Of a stretch of DNA of 64,000 bases, positions 1 to 10,102 are shown piece by piece; within the stretch, counting starts at the first letter, position 1, and the number at the start of each line of letters is the position of its first letter. Both the position numbers and the translations under genes were made by a program. Origin of the DNA: Photobacterium piscicola (GTDB lineage: Bacteria > Pseudomonadota > Gammaproteobacteria > Enterobacterales > Vibrionaceae). Where the stretch lies: positions 248,001-312,000 of the forward strand of contig NZ_FUZI01000003.1 in NCBI RefSeq assembly GCF_900166965.1, in the 5' to 3' direction. Below the pieces are notes generated by a model that did not search any database, had not been told where the DNA came from, and saw only the letters and a list, made by a program, of their open reading frames with translations.

Positions 1-56
1 AATGATGGTTTGTAGGTAGGACGGTATAACAAACACCGATTGAAAATAACCAAGCT

Positions 57-97
57 GATAACAGTGATAACAGTGATAACAGTGATAACAGTGATAA
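57..97. repeat. 9-bp tandem repeat (unit GATAACAGT)
   Basis: Four full copies plus a partial fifth copy of the 9-bp unit GATAACAGT lie head to tail. The surrounding bases 1-258, downstream of zapC, show no reading frame, terminator or RNA that I can support. Short perfect arrays of this kind can vary in copy number. Confidence 0.85.
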
Positions 98-258
98 AAT
101 ATAAACAAAGCAGGAAGAGTAAAAAGAGATAGGATCAGGTTATTATTATATCAATGAATAAGGCATGTTATTACGTGAGGATAACTTCGAAAATAGGTGA
201 TAAAGCATGTTACAAACAGCTGACTAAAGCAGATAGAGAATAACGAAATAACTATTCC

Positions 259-801
259 CTACCCTACTAAAGCAAAGTTCATTGACTTAGAGCCTAAATA
301 AGACGTTATTCGATTATTCATCACACGGATCGTATCAGAAAAGCTCATTACTTTATTATTATCTAATGCCATGGGTGTCACATCAGCTAACATACAAAGG
401 CTTGAATTACCGTCATTTTCAATAACAATAAACCGAGCACAGCCATGTTCAGTTTGTAACATAACCACTTCACCCCAATGAGGATCAGCTCCGACTTGCG
501 GCGTAAAGAACCAGCTTTTAGCCATTATCGGTTTTTGAAAACGATACGTTGCTACGGCATTTAGTGCCAGTTCAGACTTACGCGCTTCAGATAGTGATAA
601 CTCATCCATCCCTTCTTTAAACGCTTGGTAAGCAGCAACATCGGTTACCGTAAAGACTTGCTTTAATGTTGATCTAGCTTCTTCAACTAATTTTTTTGTT
701 GGTATAGAAACACAAAATAATAATTCATTGCCAAGATCGAGCATCAATGTATTGCGCTTTATATCAAACCGCCAGTGCCAAGAATTGTTTGGAGTTAGCA
801 T
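259..801 (-). CDS. zapC: Cell division protein ZapC
   Basis: This 180-residue protein matches ZapC (YcbW), a cytoplasmic protein that binds FtsZ and promotes lateral association of protofilaments in the Z-ring. The N-terminal pattern with SWHWRFD and the length are typical of the family, and zapC lies next to pyrD in E. coli as well, here immediately downstream of it on the same strand. A GAGGGA ribosome-binding site precedes the ATG. No signal peptide or membrane segment is visible. The assignment rests on sequence resemblance plus synteny. Confidence 0.85.
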   Translation of the reverse strand: MLTPNNSWHWRFDIKRNTLMLDLGNELLFCVSIPTKKLVEEARSTLKQVFTVTDVAAYQAFKEGMDELSLSEARKSELALNAVATYRFQKPIMAKSWFFTPQVGADPHWGEVVMLQTEHGCARFIVIENDGNSSLCMLADVTPMALDNNKVMSFSDTIRVMNNRITSYLGSKSMNFALVG

Positions 802-940
802 GGATCCCTCGCTCTCTTACTCTGTATCAACGATTATAGATAAAATTTTACGTCACAGATGACAAATTAAAAGGGGAAAAATGATGACAATATTTCATCA
901 TTAATTATGTAGTTTTATTAATTTTTTAATTTGTAGATAT

Positions 941-977
941 AAAAAAGCCAAATTGAATGCATGATCCAATTTGGCTT
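941..977 (-). terminator. Rho-independent terminator after pyrD
   Basis: An 11-bp inverted repeat (arms AAGCCAAATTG and CAATTTGGCTT) is followed on the minus strand by a run of T. It sits 42 bp past the pyrD stop and separates it from zapC. Confidence 0.8.
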
Positions 978-1018
978 ATCAATAAATATCGTATGATGGA
1001 TGAGCTTAGCTGTTTATA

Positions 1019-2029
1019 TTAAAGGCCGTTAACAATGTCTTTTACTAAACGTGGACCATGGTAAATAAAGCCAGTATAAACTTGAACCAATTGCGCACCA
1101 GCTTGGATTTTTTCACGAGCAGACATTGCAGAATCAATACCCCCCACACCAATAATCGGTAATGCACCATTCAACGCAATTGCCATTTTACGAATAACGT
1201 CAGTACTCTTATTTTGTAATGGACGGCCACTTAAGCCTCCCATTTCATCACAATGATCCATACCTTCAACTAAGGTACGATCTAATGTGGTATTAGTACC
1301 AATAACGCCATCAATATTATTGCGAATGAGTGATTCACAAACTTGAACAATTTCTTGATCATCAAGATCAGGGGCGATCTTAAGTGCTAGCGGTACATAC
1401 TTGCCATGTAATTCAGCTAGCTCAGTTTGTTTGTGTTTTAGTTGTGATAATAAATCATCTAATGCTTCGCCATATTGTAGCGAACGTAATCCTGGTGTGT
1501 TTGGTGATGAGATGTTGACGGCAATATAACCTGCATACTGATAAACTTTTTCCATGCAGATTAAATAGTCTTCAGCACCCTTTTCAATCGGTGTATCTTT
1601 ATTCTTACCGATATTAATACCAATCACACCGTCATAAGTCGACCTCTTAACATTCTCAACTAAATTATCGACACCGAGGTTATTAAAACCAAAACGGTTA
1701 ATAATACCTTCAGCAGGAATCAAACGGAATAAACGCGGCTTATCATTACCCGACTGAGGGCGAGGTGTTACAGTACCAACTTCAACAAAACCAAATCCTA
1801 TTGCGCCAAATGCATCAATACATTCGCCATTCTTATCTAGGCCAGCCGCTAGACCGACAGGATTTTTAAACGTAATACCCATAACTTCAACAGGACGCTC
1901 AGGAACATGTTGACGATAAAAGAGATCAAGTGGAGTACCAGTAAAGCGAGAAAAATTCTGAATAGCGAGGTCGTGTGCTTTTTCTGCATCCAACTGGAAA
2001 ATAGCGGATCGTGCGATGCGATATAACAT
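1019..2029 (-). CDS. pyrD: Dihydroorotate dehydrogenase (quinone), class 2
   Basis: PyrD oxidises dihydroorotate to orotate in de novo pyrimidine synthesis and passes electrons through FMN to membrane quinones. The 336 residues are the usual length for class 2 enzymes. The amphipathic N-terminal extension ([20 protein letters not shown]) that binds the membrane is present, followed by the FMN-barrel segments [30 protein letters not shown] and GVGGI. A GGAG site lies just ahead of the ATG. A PurR-type operator lies about 170 bp upstream, consistent with the known purine control of pyrD in enterics. Confidence 0.97.
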   Translation of the reverse strand: MLYRIARSAIFQLDAEKAHDLAIQNFSRFTGTPLDLFYRQHVPERPVEVMGITFKNPVGLAAGLDKNGECIDAFGAIGFGFVEVGTVTPRPQSGNDKPRLFRLIPAEGIINRFGFNNLGVDNLVENVKRSTYDGVIGINIGKNKDTPIEKGAEDYLICMEKVYQYAGYIAVNISSPNTPGLRSLQYGEALDDLLSQLKHKQTELAELHGKYVPLALKIAPDLDDQEIVQVCESLIRNNIDGVIGTNTTLDRTLVEGMDHCDEMGGLSGRPLQNKSTDVIRKMAIALNGALPIIGVGGIDSAMSAREKIQAGAQLVQVYTGFIYHGPRLVKDIVNGL

Positions 2030-2197
2030 TATAACTCCATTAAAAATCCCGTATAAACGGGGTGGTATTATTCACAGTTATAAGGCTAAATACAATCCCT
2101 ATTCATTTGATTATTATCAATAAAACATGGACTTATATTTTATATCAATATTTACAATGGCTTATGAGTAGCATTAATTTCAAATAATTATCATCAA

Positions 2198-2213
2198 AAG
2201 CAAACGTTTTCGT
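2198..2213. promoter_or_regulatory. PurR operator upstream of pyrD
   Basis: The 16-mer AAGCAAACGTTTTCGT differs by one base from the E. coli PurR consensus ACGCAAACGTTTTCGT. It lies about 170 bp before the pyrD start. The rest of the 500-bp gap 2030-2530 is AT-rich and shows nothing else that I can support. Confidence 0.7.
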
Positions 2214-2530
2214 GAGTTCAAGTAAAACGCACTATCTAGTAACATTTGAAACACACAATAATATTAACTGATACATTCTATTTACACTAAAAGTAAACAA
2301 ATATACTTTTTATTTTAATAAGGTGTAGACGAAAGATTGAGTAAACGGTTAACCACAAACGTGTATTTCCTTACTTTTCATTTTTGCTATTATTTATTTT
2401 TTTTATTTAAACAAACAAGATTAATGATGGCATTTAATGCAGTGAGAACAATGATCACTTTGTAAAATAGCATGCAATAAGATTATTTCCATTCGTTATT
2501 TGTCGCTATTAAAAATAGGTAAAACCACAG

Positions 2531-2749
2531 TTAAAGGCGTTCGATTGCCTCAAATTTATTATCACTGTTAACGATGACACGAAATTTCCCTGTAATACCT
2601 GCATGAGTTAAAAAACCTCGCAACCTTACTGCAGGAAGTTGAAGTTTTAAGCCAGTATCAGTTAAAACCACCACACTACTGGTGGCACCTGAATAATGTT
2701 GCAGAAAAAGAGTGTAACTAATATTAATGGTAAACGTAAAACTGCGCAT
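2531..2749 (-). CDS. DUF2835 family protein
   Basis: This 72-residue protein matches the DUF2835 family of small gamma-proteobacterial proteins: a beta-rich N-terminus (FTFTINISYTLFLQHYSG), then the conserved LQLPAVRLRGFLTHAGI core and a basic C-terminus. No function is established for the family. There is no signal peptide or membrane segment. It is transcribed in the same direction as pepN but a terminator lies between them, so it probably has its own promoter. Confidence 0.75.
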   Translation of the reverse strand: MRSFTFTINISYTLFLQHYSGATSSVVVLTDTGLKLQLPAVRLRGFLTHAGITGKFRVIVNSDNKFEAIERL

Positions 2750-2802
2750 CGCTAATCCCCCATTCGTTGTTATATAAAATCTTTAAAACAATAAGATAAA
2801 AT

Positions 2803-2839
2803 AAAAGCCAGTGACTATTATCAATCAGTCACTGGCTTT
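2803..2839 (-). terminator. Rho-independent terminator after pepN
   Basis: A 13-bp hairpin (arms AAAGCCAGTGACT and AGTCACTGGCTTT) is followed by a T-rich tract on the minus strand, 30 bp after the pepN stop. Confidence 0.8.
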
Positions 2840-2869
2840 CGCTTACACTCACGTTAAAACATCAATCAC

Positions 2870-5500
2870 TTATTTTTGAACAAGTGTTTTTTGGACTTTT
2901 TCAAACAAGTCTTTAGCCAAATTATCCATCGCGGCTAACTTTTCAAGTTGCTCACGCATCAGTTGTTGACGGTTAGCATCGTATTGGCGAAGTTTAAGTA
3001 AAGGCTCAATCAAACGTGCCGCTACTTGTGGATTGCTGGTGTTTAGAATCGTTAATATTTCAGTTAAAAACGCATAACCTGAACCATCTTTAGCATGGAA
3101 ATGTACTGGGTTATTAGCACTAAAACCTGCAACTAAACTACGAGTACGGTTAGGATTTTTCAAGCTAAATGTAGGATGATTCATTGTCTGACGCACATTT
3201 TCTAATGCATCTGCCGCAGGATTAGTGCCTTGCAGCATAAACCACTTATCCATCACCAAGCCATCATGACTCCACTTATCACTGAAATCAGCCATTTGCT
3301 CTGCACGACAATCAAGTTGCGCATTATTGGCTGCTGACATTGCGGCCATCGTATCTGTCATGTTGTCAGCTGCTTTATATTGTGCTGCAACTAATGCATT
3401 ACCTTGTGCGGTATATGCCAAGTATGACAAACATTTATTACGCAGTGCGCGTTGTGCCATTGCCGCATGATCTAAGCTATAGCTACCTTGCGTTAAGCTA
3501 TGATAAATCGCACTAAACTCATCTTCCATTTCAGAAGCAAGTAACTGGGTAAATGCACCTACAACCTGATTGATCGCATCAACGTCAACAGTTGTATACC
3601 AACCTGCAATTTCATTTTCACTTGGCAGTGTTAGCATTTCAGCAATAAAAGCAGGATCAAGATTTTCATCCAGTAATACACCACGGAACGCATCAATAAC
3701 AGCGTCAGGTAACGTTACACTGTGACCTTGTTGTACTTGGGCTACATTTTGACGAATATATTTCGCTAATAGCATTTGTCCCGCATCCCAACGAGCAAAT
3801 TCATTCGATGCATTAACCATTAAGAAAATCAACTCATCATCAGTGTAATCATATTCTAAGATCACAGGTGCTGAGAATTCACGTAACATCGAAATGACAG
3901 GCTGCTCTGCGATATTCTCAAATACAAATGTTTGCTCTGCTTCTTTTACATCAAGTACATTATGTACTGTTTCACCATTGATTTGTAAGGCAATCACTTC
4001 ACCTTTACTATTGTATAATTCAATATCAAACGGAATATGCAGTGGTTGCTTTTCAACTTGCTCGGCTGTTGGTGAGGTTTGCTGCTTAATAGTGACAGCG
4101 TAACTCTTCGCTGATGCATCATAAGCGGTTGATACACTAACGACCGGTGTACCTGCTTGACTGTACCAACGACGGAAACGGCTTAAATCAATCCCAGAAG
4201 CATCTTCCATTGCTTGTGCAAAATCATCACAGGTTGCTGCTGTACCATCATGGCGGTCAAAGTATAGCTTCATGCCCGCTTGGAAATTTGCTTCACCCAA
4301 TAAAGTATGTAGCATACGGATCACTTCACTGCCCTTTTCATACACAGTTAATGTGTAGAAGTTATTCATTTGAATGACTTTTTCAGGACGAATTGGATGA
4401 GACATTGGGCCACGATCTTCAGCAAATTGTGGACCACGAACAATACGCACATTAGCAATACGGTTAACAGGTCGAGAGCCTAAATCTGAAGAAAACTCTT
4501 GATCACGGAAAACGGTTAGGCCTTCTTTTAAACTTAATTGAAACCAATCACGACAAGTAACACGGTTACCTGTCCAGTTATGAAAATACTCATGACCAAT
4601 CACAGCTTCAATACCTTGATAGTCAGTATCTGTTGCGGTATTTGGATTTGCTAATACAAACTTAGAGTTAAAGACATTGAGACCTTTATTCTCCATTGCA
4701 CCCATATTAAAGAAATCAACCGCCACAATCATGTAAATATCTAGATCGTATTCAAGACCGAAACGTTCTTCATCCCACTTCATGGAATTCTTCAATGATG
4801 TCATTGCATAATCAGCACGATCAAGATTACCTTTATCGACAAAAATTTCTAGTGCAACATCACGTCCACTCATAGTGGTGAATGTGTCGCGCAATACATC
4901 AAAATCACCAGCAACAAGTGCAAATAAGTACGATGGTTTAGGGAATGGGTCTTGCCACTGTACCCAATGACGGCCATTATCAAGCTCACCTTCCGCAATT
5001 CGATTACCATTACTTAGCATGTAAGGAAAAGCGGCTTTATCTGCAATAATTTTAGTAGTAAAACGTGCTAAAACATCAGGGCGATCTAAATAGAACGTAA
5101 TGCGGCGGAAACCTTCTGCTTCACACTGAGTACAAAAACCACCGCCAGACTTATATAGACCTTCAAGTAGCGTATTAGCTTCAGGATTAATTTCAGTCGT
5201 AATTGCCAATTCAAAATCAGCAGGAAGATTAGTTAACGTCAAATGGCCTAACTGTTGGTGGTAATCTGACCACGCTTGGCCATTCACAGTCACACTGATC
5301 AATGTTAAATCATCACCGTCTAACACTAACTCAGCATTTTCTTGCTCACTAAGTCGTACTACATGACTAATAGCAACAACTGTTGTTTTGGTATCATGAA
5401 GGTCAAATGTCAGATCGATATCCGTAATGGTGTAATCAGGCGAGCGATAGTCTGAACGATATTTTGCCGCAGGTTGAGTCACTGTAGAATGTTCTGTCAT
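2870..5500 (-). CDS. pepN: Aminopeptidase N
   Basis: PepN is the major broad-specificity zinc aminopeptidase (M1 family) of the cytosol and finishes degradation of peptides. At 876 residues it has the expected length. It shows the exopeptidase motif GAMENKGLN and the zinc-binding site HEYFHNWTG (HExxH), followed by the downstream glutamate helix (LKEGLTVFRDQEF). The C-terminal region is the helical DUF3458-type domain. A GGA-containing leader precedes the ATG. It diverges from pncB across a 379-bp gap that carries a LacI-family-type palindrome. Confidence 0.97.
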   Translation of the reverse strand: MTEHSTVTQPAAKYRSDYRSPDYTITDIDLTFDLHDTKTTVVAISHVVRLSEQENAELVLDGDDLTLISVTVNGQAWSDYHQQLGHLTLTNLPADFELAITTEINPEANTLLEGLYKSGGGFCTQCEAEGFRRITFYLDRPDVLARFTTKIIADKAAFPYMLSNGNRIAEGELDNGRHWVQWQDPFPKPSYLFALVAGDFDVLRDTFTTMSGRDVALEIFVDKGNLDRADYAMTSLKNSMKWDEERFGLEYDLDIYMIVAVDFFNMGAMENKGLNVFNSKFVLANPNTATDTDYQGIEAVIGHEYFHNWTGNRVTCRDWFQLSLKEGLTVFRDQEFSSDLGSRPVNRIANVRIVRGPQFAEDRGPMSHPIRPEKVIQMNNFYTLTVYEKGSEVIRMLHTLLGEANFQAGMKLYFDRHDGTAATCDDFAQAMEDASGIDLSRFRRWYSQAGTPVVSVSTAYDASAKSYAVTIKQQTSPTAEQVEKQPLHIPFDIELYNSKGEVIALQINGETVHNVLDVKEAEQTFVFENIAEQPVISMLREFSAPVILEYDYTDDELIFLMVNASNEFARWDAGQMLLAKYIRQNVAQVQQGHSVTLPDAVIDAFRGVLLDENLDPAFIAEMLTLPSENEIAGWYTTVDVDAINQVVGAFTQLLASEMEDEFSAIYHSLTQGSYSLDHAAMAQRALRNKCLSYLAYTAQGNALVAAQYKAADNMTDTMAAMSAANNAQLDCRAEQMADFSDKWSHDGLVMDKWFMLQGTNPAADALENVRQTMNHPTFSLKNPNRTRSLVAGFSANNPVHFHAKDGSGYAFLTEILTILNTSNPQVAARLIEPLLKLRQYDANRQQLMREQLEKLAAMDNLAKDLFEKVQKTLVQK

Positions 5501-5633
5501 TATTTTTATATCCTTTATGATTGCTCAAATGCGATAGGCATGAGCGACCGATTAATGTTGACTGTCATATATTAATATTGTGTCACGACTAACACTTTTC
5601 AAGCATGACTTAATCGACAATATATATTATTAC

Positions 5634-5651
5634 AAACGAAATCGTTTCCGT
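5634..5651. promoter_or_regulatory. PurR/LacI-family-like operator between pepN and pncB
   Basis: AAACGAAATCGTTT is a perfect 6-bp-arm palindrome with an AA spacer, and the overlapping 16-mer ACGAAATCGTTTCCGT matches the PurR consensus at about 13 of 16 positions. It lies between the divergent pepN and pncB genes. Whether PurR or another LacI-family repressor binds is inference. Confidence 0.4.
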
Positions 5652-5879
5652 GTTTTACTCGTGATACACGTTGAGATGATTAATGCAACAGTCACAAGGC
5701 GTAAACTTGATATTCCTTGACGTAGTTCACCTCTTAGGTCACAATCTCACACCAGTTAAATAGTTTAGTTATTTATTTACTAAACCTTATAAACCATGTC
5801 CAAGACATTGAATTTAAAGATCCTATAATTATAAAAATAAATTCTTTAAGTTTATTAATTTGAGTATCTATTACCAGGT

Positions 5880-7079
5880 ATGAATAATAACAGACACAAT
5901 ATTGGGGTTATCGACTCCCTGCTTGATACGGATGCTTATAAATTGCATATGCAACAAGCAGTTTTCCATCAATACCCAGGCGTTGAAGCTGTGGCAGAAT
6001 TTCATTGCCGTAGCGAAGAAGATCTACGTCCTTACGCTGCTGAAATTCAAGCACAAATTGATCACATTGCGACCTTATCTTTCACCCAAGGTGAACTCGA
6101 CTTCTTATCGACTCTAACTTTTTTTCATGCTGATTACCTTGCATTCTTAAAAGATTTTAAACTTAAAGCAAATAACGTTGATATTGATATCTCAGGTGAT
6201 CAACTGGCGATTACTATTCGTGGTACATGGCTAGACATCATTTTATGGGAAGTACCATTACTTGCCATTATTTGTGAAACGCGCTGTAAGCATCTTTATC
6301 CACAAGCGACAGCCGCCATTGCTATTGAACAACTAAAAACAAAAATTGACCGTTTCTATCATGATGCAAAAGATTGTGATTTGAGCCAATTTGCGTTAGT
6401 TGATTTTGGTACGCGTCGTCGTTTTTCAAAAGACGTTCATCACCATGTTGTTGATTATCTTAAAGATAATATGCCTGAATTTAAAGGCACATCGAATTAC
6501 TATTTAGCTTATACTCGCGGATTAACCCCTGTTGGTACTCAAGCTCATGAGTGGTTCCAAGCACATCAACAACTGTCTGGTGAATTGGCTGATTCTCAAC
6601 AGTTAGCACTTAACCGCTGGTTACAAGAATATCCACATGATTTAGGTATAGCACTAACAGACTGCATCAATATGGATGCTTTCTTACGTGATTTCGATCA
6701 GCGTTTATCTGAGCGTTTTATTGGTTTACGCCATGACAGTGGTGATCCTATTTCTTGGGGTGAAAAAGCCATTGCACATTACCAAGCATTAGGTATTGAT
6801 CCAAAAACAAAATCTTTGGTTTTTTCAGACAGCCTTACACTTGATAAAGCTTTAGTGATCTATAAACACTTTAATGATCGCATCAATGTTAGCTTTGGTA
6901 TTGGTACGCAACTTACTTGTGATCTACCTGATGTAAAAACATTGAATGTCGTTTTAAAACTGACAGAGTGTGAAGGTCGACCGGTTGCCAAAATATCAGA
7001 TGAACCAGGTAAAAGTATTTGTCGTGATGAAGACTATCTTGATCAATTGCGTACTGCATTTCAGTTAGTTAACGAATAA
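5880..7079 (+). CDS. pncB: Nicotinate phosphoribosyltransferase
   Basis: PncB joins nicotinate to PRPP, with ATP hydrolysis, to form nicotinate mononucleotide in NAD salvage. The 399-residue protein has the family's N-terminal [13 protein letters not shown] segment, the GTRRRFS loop, the [10 protein letters not shown] stretch and the RHDSGDP signature near the active site, and VFSDSL. pepN and pncB are also neighbours in E. coli. The ATG follows TACCAGGT, a fair ribosome-binding site. A terminator follows directly. Confidence 0.96.
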   Translation: MNNNRHNIGVIDSLLDTDAYKLHMQQAVFHQYPGVEAVAEFHCRSEEDLRPYAAEIQAQIDHIATLSFTQGELDFLSTLTFFHADYLAFLKDFKLKANNVDIDISGDQLAITIRGTWLDIILWEVPLLAIICETRCKHLYPQATAAIAIEQLKTKIDRFYHDAKDCDLSQFALVDFGTRRRFSKDVHHHVVDYLKDNMPEFKGTSNYYLAYTRGLTPVGTQAHEWFQAHQQLSGELADSQQLALNRWLQEYPHDLGIALTDCINMDAFLRDFDQRLSERFIGLRHDSGDPISWGEKAIAHYQALGIDPKTKSLVFSDSLTLDKALVIYKHFNDRINVSFGIGTQLTCDLPDVKTLNVVLKLTECEGRPVAKISDEPGKSICRDEDYLDQLRTAFQLVNE

Positions 7080-7104
7080 TAACCTACTCATCATTATTTA
7101 ATTA

Positions 7105-7137
7105 AAAGAGCGAACAAGTTATTGTTCGCTCTTTTAT
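7105..7137 (+). terminator. Rho-independent terminator after pncB
   Basis: The arms AAGAGCGAACA and TGTTCGCTCTT flank a short loop and lead into TTTTATTATT, 27 bp after the pncB stop. Confidence 0.85.
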
Positions 7138-7177
7138 TATTCCCCAAACCCATAATTAATACTTTTTATTAATTATA

Positions 7178-7843
7178 TTATTCTCGATTTAATATCGCTT
7201 CCATTCCAAAATGTTTATTCGTCAACGTTAAGGTATTATGTCCATTTAATACAAAACGGCTATCATGTTGTCCTTCTTCATATAACAATACAATTTGATC
7301 ATCTTCTAAATAATACACGCCACGGTGCTCTTTCGTTTTACCTGCCTGATTAGAAATTTCAGCAGAAAATAAAAAATCTGGTCGTAATGACAAGGCAAAT
7401 TCTGAAATATTATCAGCAACATCTTGGCCTGAAATATCTTTTGTTCTCCAATTACCCGCTAAATGTTCAGGCGCTAATTTAGTAAACTGAGCACCATCAA
7501 GAATAAATCGATTGTAACTTAGTAAATAAGTATGAATTTGATCATCTTCACCCGCTGAAATAAAAGTGATGTTGGTGTCATCAATATCATAACCACCTGT
7601 CCATTGTTCAACTTGACCATCTATACGTAATAAACGCATTGCAAATTGATAATCTGATTTGAACATGACATGCATTGCTCGGTATCGTTCACCATCACTT
7701 TCAATACCTTCTTGTTGATCACTAAACCAATACCAATTACCTAATAAGAAAGGATAATCAAATTCAGTAATATCATCAGCAGAAGAATGAAAGCTAAACA
7801 AGCTTAAGATAAATAACCAGAAAAAATAAAACGCCTTCATCAT
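7178..7843 (-). CDS. Exported protein of unknown function
   Basis: I do not recognise this roughly 221-residue protein. It begins with a signal peptide (MMKAFYFFWLFILSLFSFHSSA, probable cleavage before DDITEF) and the rest is hydrophilic and beta-rich, with repeated W/G patterns (LLGNWYWFSDQQEG and LAGNWRTKDISGQD) that suggest two related lipocalin-like halves, each beginning at a GNW motif. An ATG two codons upstream (7849) is possible, but the AGGGGA ribosome-binding site is better spaced from 7843. It stands alone between pncB and prc. Confidence 0.6.
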   Translation of the reverse strand: MMKAFYFFWLFILSLFSFHSSADDITEFDYPFLLGNWYWFSDQQEGIESDGERYRAMHVMFKSDYQFAMRLLRIDGQVEQWTGGYDIDDTNITFISAGEDDQIHTYLLSYNRFILDGAQFTKLAPEHLAGNWRTKDISGQDVADNISEFALSLRPDFLFSAEISNQAGKTKEHRGVYYLEDDQIVLLYEEGQHDSRFVLNGHNTLTLTNKHFGMEAILNRE

Positions 7844-8011
7844 ACGCATTTCCCCTTGGTGAAGATTTTAGTTTTTGTATCACCTCTTCAAATTGCAGAG
7901 GTCATATACTTAAAGCTAGTTGGGAAACCTAATTCTCGATGAAAAATATGCGGAATATCACAGTTTGTGATTTCATCTATCTCAATAATAAGACACTAAA
8001 AGTACGATCAA

Positions 8012-8036
8012 AAAAAAGCGCTCCTAAGAGCGCTTT
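8012..8036 (-). terminator. Rho-independent terminator after prc
   Basis: The arms AAAGCGCTC and GAGCGCTTT with a CTAA/TTAG loop are followed on the minus strand by seven T residues. Confidence 0.85.
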
Positions 8037-8081
8037 AATAATAGAGACATCAACACAGTAATGTCATTCCGTTACTCAATA

Positions 8082-10085
8082 TTACGATTGTTTCTGATCA
8101 CTAAAATCTGCTGTTATCGCGACAGCTTCATCAAGATAAACATCTGGTGCTTCATAATCTTTTGGCACCGCATCCAAATCAGCAAAAGGTTTTTTACCTA
8201 ATACTTTTTGACGTTTATTTAAGCGGGCTAAACGATCTGAATCTTCTTTATCTTGTTCAGCTACACGTGTCTTTTCATTCAATGAAATCGTATTGATATC
8301 TTTTTCCTTTTTATAGGTCAAAATATCTTCATTGATAAAACCAAACTCCATATTATTTTTAATACGAGCTTGGTGGTCAGCGGTTAGTCTCGGTACAAGC
8401 GTAGTGTAATTATGTAACTTCTTATAACCTGCTGGTTTTATACTATCCCAAGGTAATGCATTATCTTCAACACTCTCTCCTGTTTCAGCAGGATCGATAG
8501 CTGAAGGAAAAGAAATATCAGGCACAACACCTAGATTCTGAGTACTTCCACCATTAATACGGTAGAATTTTTGAATAGTATATTGAACATGGCCTAATGG
8601 TTTATCAAATAAATCATACAGATGATTTAATGACCGGTGTTGTTGCACCGTACCTTTACCAAAAGATTGTTCACCTAAAACAATAGCACGTCCGTAATCT
8701 TGCATAGCGGCAGCAAATATTTCTGACGCTGATGCGCTATAACGGTTAATCAATACAGTTAATGGGCCATCAAAAGAAATTTGATCATCTGAATCACCAT
8801 TTACTTTAATTCGACCATAACTGTCTCGAACTTGCACGACAGGTCCACTTGCAATAAAGAGTCCTGTTAATGCTGTCGCTTCAGTTAATGCACCACCGCC
8901 ATTATTACGTAAGTCGATCACAACACCATCAACGTTCTGATCGTTTAATTTGACCAGTTCTTTTTTGGTGTCTTCTGACAGTCCCACATAAAAGCTTGGA
9001 ATTTCAAGTACACCAATTTTTTTACCATCGACAGTCTTCACTTCCGACTTCGCTGCACGATCTTCAAGACGAATCTTATCGCGTACAATAGTTACGGTGT
9101 AACTCTTTGCATTATTGCCTTCAGGTAGTATATCCAGAATAACCTTACTGCCTTTCGGCCCTTTGATTAACTGCACAACATCGTCAAGACGCCAACCAAT
9201 AACATCAACAACTTTCTTGCCTTCTTGACCTACGCCAATAATGCGATCACCTGCTGTAATTTTTTTCGAACTTGCCGCTGGTCCACCAGCAACTAAAGAA
9301 CGAATTTTGGTATAGTCGTCTTCAACCTGCAATACCGCACCAATCCCTTCTAATGACAGATTCATCTCTGCCTGAAATTGTTCAGCATTACGTGGCGATA
9401 AATAACTTGTATGTGGATCGACCTCACGTGAAAAAGCATTCATATATAACTGAAATACATCTTCACTGTGTGTTTGTGTTAGACGTTTAATCGCATTGTT
9501 ATAGCGTTTAGTTAACGTCTTTTGAATTTCAGGCCACTTCTTTCCTGCTAGTTTAAGATTTAGCGCATCATATTTAACGCGTTGTCGCCAAATCTCATTC
9601 AGTTCAGTATTGTCTTTTGGCCATTCAAGCTCTGAACGATCAATAACAAAATCATCTTTACCATCGAATTTTATTTCAGTATTTAATTGCGTAAGCGCAA
9701 ACTGATACCGCTCAAAACGACGTTGAAGGACTTTATTAAAAATATCAAACGCAGCTGATGTATTCCCTGATTTCAGTTGATCATCTAACTGGCTTTTCCA
9801 TTTACCAAACTGTTTGACATCTGTTGCGTTAAGAAAGCTTTTATTATAATCAAGCATTTCAATATAACGATTGAATACTTGTCCAGAAAACTGATCATCA
9901 AGCGTAAAATGCTTATAGTGAGAACGCATATAACGCGAAGCCACCCTAGTGCTCGCCGTTGCATGCTGCTTTTCAGAAGCAAGATGCGGCACATCACTTA
10001 ATGAATACTTAGCCTCAGAGGCTTGAACCGAAGCTGCTAGTACCATGCCAGCAGCTATCAGTGAGAAACGGAATCGACAATTCAT
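8082..10085 (-). CDS. prc: Carboxy-terminal (tail-specific) protease Prc/Tsp
   Basis: Prc is a periplasmic serine protease that trims penicillin-binding protein 3 and degrades peptidoglycan hydrolases and tagged proteins. The 667-residue precursor has a signal peptide ending in ASVQA-SE, an N-terminal helical domain, a PDZ domain (EGIGAVLQVEDDYTKIRSL to VQLIKGPKGS) and the S41 catalytic domain with the serine in NRYSASASEIFA and the lysine in GEQSFGKGTVQ. A C-terminal DUF3340-type region follows. It lies 17 bp after proQ on the same strand, as in E. coli, and probably shares its transcript. Confidence 0.96.
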   Translation of the reverse strand: MNCRFRFSLIAAGMVLAASVQASEAKYSLSDVPHLASEKQHATASTRVASRYMRSHYKHFTLDDQFSGQVFNRYIEMLDYNKSFLNATDVKQFGKWKSQLDDQLKSGNTSAAFDIFNKVLQRRFERYQFALTQLNTEIKFDGKDDFVIDRSELEWPKDNTELNEIWRQRVKYDALNLKLAGKKWPEIQKTLTKRYNNAIKRLTQTHSEDVFQLYMNAFSREVDPHTSYLSPRNAEQFQAEMNLSLEGIGAVLQVEDDYTKIRSLVAGGPAASSKKITAGDRIIGVGQEGKKVVDVIGWRLDDVVQLIKGPKGSKVILDILPEGNNAKSYTVTIVRDKIRLEDRAAKSEVKTVDGKKIGVLEIPSFYVGLSEDTKKELVKLNDQNVDGVVIDLRNNGGGALTEATALTGLFIASGPVVQVRDSYGRIKVNGDSDDQISFDGPLTVLINRYSASASEIFAAAMQDYGRAIVLGEQSFGKGTVQQHRSLNHLYDLFDKPLGHVQYTIQKFYRINGGSTQNLGVVPDISFPSAIDPAETGESVEDNALPWDSIKPAGYKKLHNYTTLVPRLTADHQARIKNNMEFGFINEDILTYKKEKDINTISLNEKTRVAEQDKEDSDRLARLNKRQKVLGKKPFADLDAVPKDYEAPDVYLDEAVAITADFSDQKQS

Positions 10086-10102
10086 GTGTCGCGCATTCTC
10101 CT

